From: Leucobacter sp. OH1287
GTDB lineage: Bacteria > Actinomycetota > Actinomycetes > Actinomycetales > Microbacteriaceae
Length of the DNA stretch: 64,000 nucleotides
Reading direction: 5' to 3'
Assembly (NCBI RefSeq): GCF_003859945.1
Contig: NZ_RQYM01000008.1
Span: 35,662 to 99,661 of the forward strand
Each line of letters starts with the position of its first letter. The stretch's first letter is position 1. A program made the translations under genes and the position numbers. The notes below the pieces were generated by a model. That model ran no database searches and was not told the DNA's origin. It saw only the letters and a list, made by a program, of their open reading frames with translations. Below are positions 28,196 through 34,615 of the stretch, piece after piece.

Positions 28196-28206
28196 ACCAG
28201 GAAAGC

Positions 28207-28223
28207 CGGGGGAGTAACCCCCG
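28207..28223 (+). terminator. GC hairpin after trmD
   Basis: CGGGGG-AGTAA-CCCCCG is a perfect six-pair hairpin. It lacks a T-run, so it may end or stabilise the trmD transcript rather than act as a classical terminator. Confidence 0.45.
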
Positions 28224-28384
28224 CAAACCCGGTGTTTAACACGGTGCCGATTTTGGTGTAATATAGATAGCTGTGCCACGGTGCGATACTGCCGTGAGGG
28301 TTCGCACAAACCGTTGGCAAAAACTGTAAGACTTAAGAGAATATCCGCGATCCGACTTGCGGCGGGCGCAGAGAGTAGAAAACA
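28224..28384 (+). promoter_or_regulatory. rplS promoter and leader
   Basis: TAATATAGATAG around 28258-28269 looks like a -10 region. The following stretch of about 115 bases up to the rplS ATG contains complementary pieces (CCACGGTG, CCGTGAGG, CCGTTGG), so a structured L19 leader is possible. I could not fold it reliably. Confidence 0.35.
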
Positions 28385-28735
28385 ATGCAGAAGCTTGACT
28401 TCATTGATGCTGCATCGCTGAAGAGCGATATCCCAGACTTCCGTGCTGGTGACACCGTTAAAGTACACGTAAACATCGTTGAGGGTAACCGCTCACGTGT
28501 GCAGGTATTCCAGGGTGTTGTTATCGCTCGCCACGGCGAGGGTGTTCGCGAGACCTTCACCGTTCGCAAGATCAGCTTCCAGGTTGGTGTTGAGCGTAAG
28601 TTCCCAGTGCACTCACCAGCGATCGACAAGATTGAGCTTATTAGCCGCGGTGACGTTCGCCGTGCAAAGCTCTACTACCTGCGTGGCCTGACCGGTAAGA
28701 AGGCGAAGATTCGCGAGAAGCGCGACGACGTTTAA
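28385..28735 (+). CDS. rplS: 50S ribosomal protein L19
   Basis: The 116-residue protein reads [20 protein letters not shown] and ends [17 protein letters not shown], both diagnostic for L19 at the subunit interface. Codon use is of the high-expression type (CCA, TCA, CGT). A strong terminator follows within 12 bases. Confidence 0.95.
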   Translation: MQKLDFIDAASLKSDIPDFRAGDTVKVHVNIVEGNRSRVQVFQGVVIARHGEGVRETFTVRKISFQVGVERKFPVHSPAIDKIELISRGDVRRAKLYYLRGLTGKKAKIREKRDDV

Positions 28736-28746
28736 AACAAAAACCG

Positions 28747-28784
28747 ACAGAACCTCTGCCACCGGGCAGGGGTTCTGTTAGTTT
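28747..28784 (+). terminator. rplS terminator
   Basis: ACAGAACCTCTGCC and GGCAGGGGTTCTGT form a 14-pair stem with one wobble and the loop ACCG, followed by TAGTTTAC. Confidence 0.85.
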
Positions 28785-28875
28785 ACGGGGCTGAGTTTGC
28801 CCGTGCCTGCTGACTTTCGAGTTCAAAGGTTTAGACTCAGCTACAGCGGTTAATCTTATTTAGGTTGAAAGGGGA

Positions 28876-29598
28876 GTGGCAGTGAGCAGCACCAAACAGA
28901 AATCCGGTAACTCGGTTGTAAGGTTCATCAGGGACCTGTTGGTTATCGGCATCAGCGCGCTGCTTATCTCATTCCTGTTAAAGACGTTCCTGATCCGCTC
29001 ATTCTTTATCCCGTCGGGATCCATGCAGGAGACGCTGCAGATTGAGGATCGGGTGATGGTCAACCAGCTCGTCCCAAACGTTGTCGGGGTTAACCGCGGT
29101 GACGTGGTTGTGTTTAAGGATCCGGGTGGCTGGCTGCACGCGAGCCCGAAACCGGAGCTTGACTGGCTGCAGCAGGCACTGCAGGCTGTTGGGTTTGCGC
29201 CCGACACCAGTAACGACTACGTGATTAAGCGCGTTATCGGCGTCGGCGGCGACAGGGTGCAGTGCTGCGGAGACAACGGCAAGATTATGGTTAACGGCGT
29301 TGAGATTGACGAGCCGTACATTGTTATCCCGCAGGGTGAACACAGTGCCTCCGGGATCGAGTTTGATGTCACCGTGCCGGAGGGGTCAGTGTGGCTGCTC
29401 GGCGATAACCGCTACGCGAGCCGCGACTCCCGCTACAACCAGGATCAGCCAGGCAAGGGCTTTGTTCCCGAGAGTGACATTGTCGGCAGGGCGTTTGTGC
29501 TGAACTGGCCGCTTAACCGTTTCACCTGGCTGGATAACTACCCGGAGGTGTTCGCCGAGGTGCCTGAGCCTGACAAGGCTGCGGCAAAAACCGAGTAG
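28876..29598 (+). CDS. lepB: signal peptidase I
   Basis: Cleaves signal peptides from exported proteins outside the membrane. A single N-terminal helix at about residues 15-38 (LLVIGISALLISFLLKTFLI) precedes FFIPSGSMQETL with the catalytic Ser; KRVIGVGGDRVQ has the general-base Lys, and GDNRYASRDSRYN is box E. Length 240. GTG at 28876 or 28882 could start it; GAAAGGGG upstream suits the latter better. Confidence 0.93.
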   Translation: MAVSSTKQKSGNSVVRFIRDLLVIGISALLISFLLKTFLIRSFFIPSGSMQETLQIEDRVMVNQLVPNVVGVNRGDVVVFKDPGGWLHASPKPELDWLQQALQAVGFAPDTSNDYVIKRVIGVGGDRVQCCGDNGKIMVNGVEIDEPYIVIPQGEHSASGIEFDVTVPEGSVWLLGDNRYASRDSRYNQDQPGKGFVPESDIVGRAFVLNWPLNRFTWLDNYPEVFAEVPEPDKAAAKTE

Positions 29599-29623
29599 TC
29601 GCGAGCTGACGCCGAGAATCACC

Positions 29624-30364
29624 GTGCCTAAAAACCCCGCACCGGATAGTTCCGCGCCGCAAACCGCCATGCCCTCCGGGGCTGGTGGATCCGCCGACCC
29701 CGCCGCCGCTGAACCCGCCGCCGCTGGTGCGAGCTGTGTTCGCGACCCGAGCCTCGCCGTGGAGTTTCAGCTGCTTGGCAGCGCCCCCTTTGTGATCGGT
29801 ATGGACGAGGTTGGCCGCGGCGCGATTGCCGGGCCGGTCGCGGTTGGTGTGCACGCCTTTAGTCTCGCGAGCGGCGAGATGCCGGAGGGGCTGCGCGACT
29901 CTAAACTGCTCACCGAAAAACGGCGGGAAGCGCTTTTCCCGCTGGTGTGTGAGTGGGGAGCTGGCGCGGTTGGTTACGGCAGCCCGGAGGCGATTGACGA
30001 GTTTGGCATCTCCGCGATGCTCGGAGCTGCTGGGCGGGAGGCGCTTTTGCAGCTGCACCGCGACGGGATTCCGGTGGCGGACAGCGTGATCCTGCTCGAC
30101 GGCAAACACGACTGGCTCTCACCGGCGCTGAAACGCCCGCTGCGGGTTGTCACCAGGGTTGGGGCGGATCGAGCCTGCGGCAGTGTTGCAGCCGCGAGTG
30201 TGCGCGCCAAGGTGCTGCGTGACCGGCTGATGGCGACGGCCGCGACCAGAGAGCCCCACTACGGCTGGGAGTCGAATAAGGGGTACGGATCCAAAGCCCA
30301 CTACGCTGGGATTGCCGAGCACGGTGTCTCCTCCCTCCACCGCAAAACCTGGATTAAGAAATAG
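29624..30364 (+). CDS. rnhB: ribonuclease HII
   Basis: Removes ribonucleotides from DNA-RNA hybrids. IGMDEVGRGAIAGPVAVGV carries the catalytic Asp and Glu, with LLDGKHDW and ASVRAKVLRDRLM further on. The first 45 residues are a Pro/Ala/Ser-rich extension unlike most RNases HII and containing GGSADPAAAEPAAAG; an internal ATG near 29669 might be the true start. Follows lepB by 25 bases. Confidence 0.9.
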   Translation: MPKNPAPDSSAPQTAMPSGAGGSADPAAAEPAAAGASCVRDPSLAVEFQLLGSAPFVIGMDEVGRGAIAGPVAVGVHAFSLASGEMPEGLRDSKLLTEKRREALFPLVCEWGAGAVGYGSPEAIDEFGISAMLGAAGREALLQLHRDGIPVADSVILLDGKHDWLSPALKRPLRVVTRVGADRACGSVAAASVRAKVLRDRLMATAATREPHYGWESNKGYGSKAHYAGIAEHGVSSLHRKTWIKK

Positions 30365-30398
30365 CGCCCGCGGCGGGGATCATCCCGGGACGGTGCTC

Positions 30399-30412
30399 TA
30401 GAATTGTTGCTA
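30399..30412 (+). promoter_or_regulatory. leaderless -10 box of murI
   Basis: TAGAAT at 30399-30404, then seven bases to the ATG. The same TAGAATTGT string precedes rsmD and the xre antitoxin gene. Confidence 0.5.
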
Positions 30413-31335
30413 TGACTGAAAAAGCGCTTTGCGACCTGCCAATCGGGGTGTTTGACTCCGGGGTTGGCGGTTTGACGGTTGCGCGCGCAATCCGCGACCT
30501 GCTGCCGCACGAGTCGATTATTTACGCGGCCGACACCGCGAGAAACCCTTACGGCCCGCGCCCAATCGAGGAGGTGCGCAAGTTCTCGCTGGAGATCCTC
30601 GACGCGCTCGTTGCCAGGGGTGTGAAAATGCTCGTGATCGCCTGCAACACAGCATCCGCCGCGGTTTTGCGGGACGCCTACGAGCGCTACACGGTGCCGG
30701 TTGTTGAGGTGATCGCGCCGACCGTTCGCAACGCAATCGCGCTCAGTCGTAACGGGCGGATCGGGTTAATCGGCACCGCAACCACGGTTAGGTCCCGCGC
30801 CTACAATGATTTTTTTGCGATCAACCCCGAGGTGAAGCTGTTTACCCGGGCAACCCCGCGCTTTGTCGAACTGGTTGAGGCGGGCATCACCGCCGGAGCC
30901 GAGGTTGAGGAGGTTGCGGCCGACTATCTGCAGCCGCTGCTGTCCAACGACATTGACACGCTCGTGCTCGGTTGTACACACTATCCGTTCCTGCGTGGTG
31001 CACTCCGGCAGGTGGCCGGGCCGAACGTTGCGCTTGTCAGCAGCGACACCGAAACCGCGAACGAGGTCTATCGGGTGCTGCGCGATAAACAGCTGCTGCG
31101 CACAAACAGCGCCACACCCGCGACGATCCACTACACAACCACGGGCTCAGACATTGCCGGGTTCCAGGCGCTCGCACAGCAGATGCTGCGCACCGATGCG
31201 CCGCTTGTTTCGCCGCTGACGTTGGGCGATGGCGCGGTGGTGGATCCGGGCACTCCTGCCGGGTCCGCAGGCGAGGCCGAGCGGCCCGACGGTGCTGAGC
31301 GGCTCGATGGTGCTGAGCGGCCCGACGGTGATTAG
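30412..31335 (+). CDS. murI: glutamate racemase with a repeated tail
   Basis: Supplies D-glutamate for peptidoglycan. [13 protein letters not shown], the catalytic ACNTAS and LGCTHYP with the second Cys are present. The 307-residue protein is about 35 longer than usual: the C-terminus ends in three 18-base tandem units (31276-31329) encoding [18 protein letters not shown]. The tail lies beyond the conserved fold and is probably disordered. Confidence 0.93.
   Translation: MTEKALCDLPIGVFDSGVGGLTVARAIRDLLPHESIIYAADTARNPYGPRPIEEVRKFSLEILDALVARGVKMLVIACNTASAAVLRDAYERYTVPVVEVIAPTVRNAIALSRNGRIGLIGTATTVRSRAYNDFFAINPEVKLFTRATPRFVELVEAGITAGAEVEEVAADYLQPLLSNDIDTLVLGCTHYPFLRGALRQVAGPNVALVSSDTETANEVYRVLRDKQLLRTNSATPATIHYTTTGSDIAGFQALAQQMLRTDAPLVSPLTLGDGAVVDPGTPAGSAGEAERPDGAERLDGAERPDGD
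31276..31329 (+). repeat. three 18-base tandem repeats at the murI 3' end
   Basis: Units GCCGAGCGGCCCGACGGT, GCTGAGCGGCTCGATGGT and GCTGAGCGGCCCGACGGT are in frame and end just before the stop codon. They differ at one to three positions. Confidence 0.9.
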
Positions 31336-31376
31336 GTTTTAGAGACAACGGTTTATTTACGGCGAGAGGTAACGCT

Positions 31377-32114
31377 ATGTCAGCAAATCAGGTGCGAGCA
31401 GACGGACGAGCGGCGGACCAGCTGCGTCCGGTAACAATCGAGGTTGGGTGGAGCGAGCAGGCCGAGGGTTCGGCGCTGATCAGCTTCGGTAAGACGAAGG
31501 TGCTGTGCACCGCGTCCTTCACGGAGGGTGTTCCACGCTGGCTGACCGGCGGGGGAACCGGCTGGGTGACCGCGGAGTATGCGATGCTGCCGCGATCCAC
31601 TAACGAGCGAATGCAGCGAGAGGCTGTGAAGGGGAAGATCGGCGGTCGCACCCACGAGATTTCGCGGCTGATCGGGCGTAGTTTGCGGGCGGTTGTTGAC
31701 ACTGCGGCGCTCGGTGAGAACACGATCGTGATTGACTGTGATGTTTTGCAGGCGGACGGCGGCACCCGCACCGCCGCGATCACCGGCGCGTATGTGGCGC
31801 TGCAGCAGGCTGTTGCCTGGGCGAAGGAGCAGCGTGTGATCCCGGCGAAAGCGCAGGTTTTAACCGACTCGGTTGCCGCTGTGTCCGTCGGGATTGTGGA
31901 CGGTGTGCCGCTGCTCGACCTCGCGTATGTTGAGGACTCGAAAGCGGAGACCGACATGAACGTGATCGTCACCGGATCGGGTGATTTTGTTGAGGTGCAG
32001 GGAACCGCTGAGGGTGCGCCGTTTAACCGTGACGAGCTGAACTCGCTGCTAGATTTGGCGGTTGCCGGGGCGGCGGATCTGACCGTGGCGCAGCAGCGAG
32101 CGATAGGGGAGTAG
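31377..32114 (+). CDS. rph: ribonuclease PH
   Basis: Phosphorolytic exonuclease that trims tRNA 3' ends. [39 protein letters not shown] and [20 protein letters not shown] are family hallmarks. Length 245. It precedes rdgB by two bases, the usual pairing of these genes. Confidence 0.95.
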   Translation: MSANQVRADGRAADQLRPVTIEVGWSEQAEGSALISFGKTKVLCTASFTEGVPRWLTGGGTGWVTAEYAMLPRSTNERMQREAVKGKIGGRTHEISRLIGRSLRAVVDTAALGENTIVIDCDVLQADGGTRTAAITGAYVALQQAVAWAKEQRVIPAKAQVLTDSVAAVSVGIVDGVPLLDLAYVEDSKAETDMNVIVTGSGDFVEVQGTAEGAPFNRDELNSLLDLAVAGAADLTVAQQRAIGE

Positions 32115-32116
32115 CC

Positions 32117-32722
32117 GTGGCCACTGAGATTCTTTTGGCGTCCCGTAACGCCCACAAGATCGCTGAGCTCAGCGCGATTTTGGAACCGCAGCTGCCGGGT
32201 GTAACCGTCAGCGGCGATGAAGGGCCGGAGCCGGTTGAGAACGGGCTCAGCTTCACCGAAAACGCGCTGATTAAAGCGCGCGAGTGCGCGAAACGCACCG
32301 GCAAACCCGCGATCGCGGACGACAGCGGACTCAGCGTTGCCGCGCTTAACGGCTGCCCCGGGATTTTCTCTGCCCGCTGGGCGGGACCGGCGCGCAGCGA
32401 CAGAGACAACCTGGAACTGGTGCTGTGGCAGATCTCTGACCTGGCAGACAGTCAGCGGCAGGCGGAGTTTGTTTGTGCGGCGGCTGCCGTGATCCCGCAA
32501 CCGGACGGGTCGCTGCGTGAGATTGCGGTGCTCGGCCGCTGGGAGGGTTCGCTGCTGCGTGAGCCCGCGGGGGAGCACGGGTTCGGGTACGACCCGATCT
32601 TCCAGCCTGCGGGCTATGAGGTGAGCGCTGCCCAGTTGGATCCAGAACTTAAGAATCAGCTCTCTCACCGCCGTCGCGCGTTTCAGGCTCTGCTGCCGCA
32701 GCTGGTTGCGGAGCTGGGCTAG
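32117..32722 (+). CDS. rdgB: XTP/dITP diphosphatase
   Basis: Hydrolyses non-canonical purine nucleoside triphosphates (ITP, XTP). LLASRNAHKIAEL, SFTENALIKAREC, DDSGLSV and GFGYDPIF are the RdgB/HAM1 motifs. Starts GTG. 201 residues. A terminator lies 35 bases after the stop. Confidence 0.93.
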   Translation: MATEILLASRNAHKIAELSAILEPQLPGVTVSGDEGPEPVENGLSFTENALIKARECAKRTGKPAIADDSGLSVAALNGCPGIFSARWAGPARSDRDNLELVLWQISDLADSQRQAEFVCAAAAVIPQPDGSLREIAVLGRWEGSLLREPAGEHGFGYDPIFQPAGYEVSAAQLDPELKNQLSHRRRAFQALLPQLVAELG

Positions 32723-32759
32723 ACCCGCGCTGAGCCGGTGCCGCGCTTCTAGACACGAA

Positions 32760-32804
32760 AAGGCCGGTGCTCCTCCCGAAACGGTGGGGCACCGGCCTTC
32801 GTTT
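32760..32804 (+). terminator. rdgB terminator
   Basis: AAGGCCGGTGC (32760-32770) pairs perfectly with GCACCGGCCTT (32789-32799), followed by CGTTT. As AAAA precedes the left arm it could also end transcription arriving from the histidine-rich gene on the other strand. Confidence 0.85.
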
Positions 32805-32845
32805 AACCTATGGCTAGCGCTTAAACAATCTTGCGCTCGCGCGGT

Positions 32846-33145
32846 TTAGTGCTCGTCGTAGTGGTCGCCGTGAACCGCGTGACGGTGGCCGTCGTGCAGG
32901 TAGTCGACGTGGTCGCCGTGCTGCACTGCCTCGTGGCCGCAGTCCTCGCCGTGGGTGTGCTCGCTGAGGCTGTGCTCAGCTGGCGCATCGTGCTCATCGT
33001 AGTGATCCTCGTGAGCGGCGTGACGGTGGCCGTCGTGCAGGTAGTCGACGTGGTCGCCGTGCTGCACTGCCTCGTGGCCGCAGCCCTCACCGTGTGCGTG
33101 GTCGGCGGTTGTGTGCTCGCTTGGTGTGTGGGTTTCAGTTGACAT
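32846..33145 (-). CDS. histidine-rich putative metal-binding protein
   Basis: A 99-residue soluble protein with 25 histidines, many Asp/Glu and one Cys in each of two near-identical halves, each built around CGHEAVQHGDHVDYLHDGH followed by RHA and a HYDEH end. No signal peptide or membrane segment is seen. AGAGGAG precedes the ATG. It lies 95 bases downstream of a zinc-type ArsR gene on the same strand, so a zinc buffer, store or chaperone role is inferred. I recall related sequences in Actinobacteria but no characterised function. Confidence 0.75.
   Translation of the reverse strand: MSTETHTPSEHTTADHAHGEGCGHEAVQHGDHVDYLHDGHRHAAHEDHYDEHDAPAEHSLSEHTHGEDCGHEAVQHGDHVDYLHDGHRHAVHGDHYDEH
32849..33093 (-). 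repeat. internal duplication of the histidine-rich gene
   Basis: Two copies of roughly 105 bases, about 140 apart, are nearly identical over the CGHEAVQHGDHVDYLH part and diverge at their edges, showing an in-gene tandem duplication. Confidence 0.8.
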
Positions 33146-33240
33146 TGCTTGCTCCTCTTGGTTTTGGTTCGTGGTGCTGTTTCGGTTAGAGGGGATAGTG
33201 TGACGCAGTAGGACACCGCGCGATCGGGTTCTCGCGCTCC

Positions 33241-33537
33241 CTAGTGTTCAGAGACGTGCTCAACTGCGTCGGTTATAACGTGAGCAACATGGCTGTCTGC
33301 GACCTTGTAGCTTATGGACTTGCCGCTTCTGGTGGTTTTCACCAGTCCGCCCTCTCTTAGCCCCCGCAGGTGCTGTGAGATTAGTGGCTGGCTCATCCCG
33401 GTTACCGCAACAAGCTCGCTGACCGTGTGCTCACGCTCTGCAAGCAGGAGCATTATCTGCAGTCTTGATTCATTACCGAGCAGCTTGAACAGCGCTGCGG
33501 CGTCAATCAGGTGCTGACTGTGCTTTTCTGTTTGCAT
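33241..33537 (-). CDS. ArsR/SmtB-family zinc-type repressor
   Basis: A 98-residue winged-helix repressor. The recognition region is VTGMSQPLISQHLRGLREGG. The last helix DSHVAHVITDAVEHVSEH places Asp, His, His and Glu at relative positions 0, +2, +13 and +16, which matches the alpha-5 zinc site of SmtB/CzrA. No ArsR-type Cys pair is seen in alpha-3, so zinc or a similar ion is more likely than arsenite. The ATG giving MQTEKHS is preferred over an upstream one because a -10 box lies six bases before it. Confidence 0.88.
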   Translation of the reverse strand: MQTEKHSQHLIDAAALFKLLGNESRLQIMLLLAEREHTVSELVAVTGMSQPLISQHLRGLREGGLVKTTRSGKSISYKVADSHVAHVITDAVEHVSEH

Positions 33538-33579
33538 ACACCCATCTAACCACACATATAAAAACATTGCAATATGTTT
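33538..33579 (-). promoter_or_regulatory. arsR promoter with overlapping operator
   Basis: On the minus strand TTGCAA and TTAGAT are separated by exactly 17 bases, and TTAGAT ends six bases before the ATG, a leaderless promoter. The inverted repeat AAACAT-N6-ATGTTT (33562-33579) covers the -35 box, as expected for an ArsR-family operator controlling its own gene and the histidine-rich gene. Confidence 0.65.
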
Positions 33580-33698
33580 ATCTAATCGCTTCTGCTAGTC
33601 ATTATCATTTAGATTAGTTACCGGGTGGATCCGCCCTCGCTGACCGGGTTTGTTCACCCTCTAACCACCACCCCAAAACCTGCTATGATTTATGGAGC

Positions 33699-33780
33699 GC
33701 GGGAGTGGTGGAATTGGTAGACACGCAGGATTTAGGTTCCTGTGCCGCAAGGCGTGAGAGTTCAAGTCTCTCCTTCCGCA
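33699..33780 (+). tRNA. tRNA-Leu (anticodon TAG)
   Basis: Acceptor GCGGGAG pairs with CTTCCGC. The anticodon stem-loop is CAGGA-TTTAGGT-TCCTG, giving TAG. A class II variable arm (TGCCGCAAGGCG) and the TTCAAGT T-loop are present. CC follows the discriminator A, but not the full CCA. TATGAT at 33684-33689 is a likely -10 box. Confidence 0.95.
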
Positions 33781-33812
33781 CCGGTTATTTTCTGGTGATC
33801 TAGCGCACCTGC

Positions 33813-33825
33813 TAAACTTGCCACA
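33813..33825 (+). promoter_or_regulatory. leaderless -10 box of the small membrane protein gene
   Basis: TAAACT at 33813-33818 is followed by six bases and the ATG. Confidence 0.45.
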
Positions 33826-34214
33826 TGCCAGTTTCAGTAGTTGCCGCGTGGGTTTTTTGTGCTTTTGTTGCGATCCTGACCATAATCCAAGTGGCGGCAA
33901 TCGCCGGCGCCCCACTCGGCGCCTACCTCTGGGGCGGTGAAACCCCCGGCAAGCTCTCACCAAAACTGCGACGCAGCTCCGTAATCTCGGTGCTGATCTA
34001 CCTCGTGTTTGTTGTGCTCGTGCTCAACCGGGTTGCTGTGCTGCAGCTGTTTAGCGGATTCTGGGCAGGGTTTGCCGCCTGGGTTGTTTTCGTGTTTATC
34101 ACGCTCGGTCTGCTCAGTAATCTCTCCTCCAATTCGAAGCGAGAGCAGGCGCTGATGCTGCCGCTGATGCTCGGCCTGACGGTTAGCTCGCTGCTGGTTG
34201 CGCTCGGCATCTAG
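33825..34214 (+). CDS. small four-helix membrane protein, function unknown
   Basis: A 129-residue protein with four hydrophobic segments at about residues 3-27, 50-70, 78-97 and 108-127, and a Gly/Pro-rich loop (WGGETPGKLSPKLRRSS) between the first two. It looks like a conserved hypothetical membrane protein, but I do not recognise the family. It stands alone between a tRNA and a long non-coding stretch. Confidence 0.7.
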   Translation: MPVSVVAAWVFCAFVAILTIIQVAAIAGAPLGAYLWGGETPGKLSPKLRRSSVISVLIYLVFVVLVLNRVAVLQLFSGFWAGFAAWVVFVFITLGLLSNLSSNSKREQALMLPLMLGLTVSSLLVALGI

Positions 34215-34275
34215 TTTCTTGGCGTATAGCCCCTCGGCATCTAACGCCGCTCGGCGGCTAACCCCGCTCGGCGGC
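34202..34275 (+). repeat. repeats of the membrane gene's 3' end
   Basis: The gene ends GCTCGGCATCTAG. Downstream come CTCGGCATCTAA (34232-34243), GCTCGGCGGCTAA (34249-34261) and GCTCGGCGGC (34266-34275); the first two downstream copies retain a stop codon. Confidence 0.8.
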
Positions 34276-34615
34276 GCTGGTGGATCCACCAAATAACGCC
34301 CTGAAAGGCTTGAAATCTTTTCTGCCCGGTGCCTGTGTGACAAAAAGTTACGGCCGATGCTTGGCGGTTTCGGCAACAGCTGATAAAATGAGATTCGTTA
34401 TCAATAAGTGTGGGTTTCACTTTTGATAATGGCTTGCAACTACTGCAAGGTAAAAGCACAGCGGGCGGTTTGCGCTGCTGAGGGGAAGCGCAAACCACCC
34501 GGTGCCGACAGATAAGCTTCTTCGCCGCCCGCGCATAACGGCGGCTAACCGGGTGAAACACGGCTATCCGGGGTCATTTTTGCGCTAGACTGCTTAGCAG
34601 GAAAGGACCTAAACC
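34276..34615 (+). promoter_or_regulatory. non-coding region ahead of the amidase gene with two inverted repeats
   Basis: No gene is visible. It holds the palindrome TGGTGGATCCACCA, an operator-like inverted repeat TTATCAATAAGTG/CACTTTTGATAA (34398-34410, 34418-34429), the short TTGCA-N5-TGCAA, and a strong hairpin GGGCGGTTTGCGCT/AGCGCAAACCACCC (34463-34476, 34487-34500; 13 of 14 paired) without a T-run. GCTAGACT near 34585 may be a -10 box, and GGAAAGGACC is the ribosome site of the amidase gene. Confidence 0.5.

Noticed and set aside
28224..28384. Named L19 leader riboregulator
   Set aside because: Short complementary pieces exist, but I could not match them to the known family by eye; kept only as a possible leader.
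31388..32668. A 426-codon open frame on the minus strand
   Set aside because: It is antisense to rph and rdgB, both unmistakable, and its composition has no recognisable domain.
32831..33142. Hydrophobic, valine-rich frame on the plus strand that looks like a membrane protein
   Set aside because: It is the exact antisense of the duplicated histidine-rich gene; His/Asp codons read backwards give Val and Ile. The minus-strand gene has a good ribosome site and operon context.
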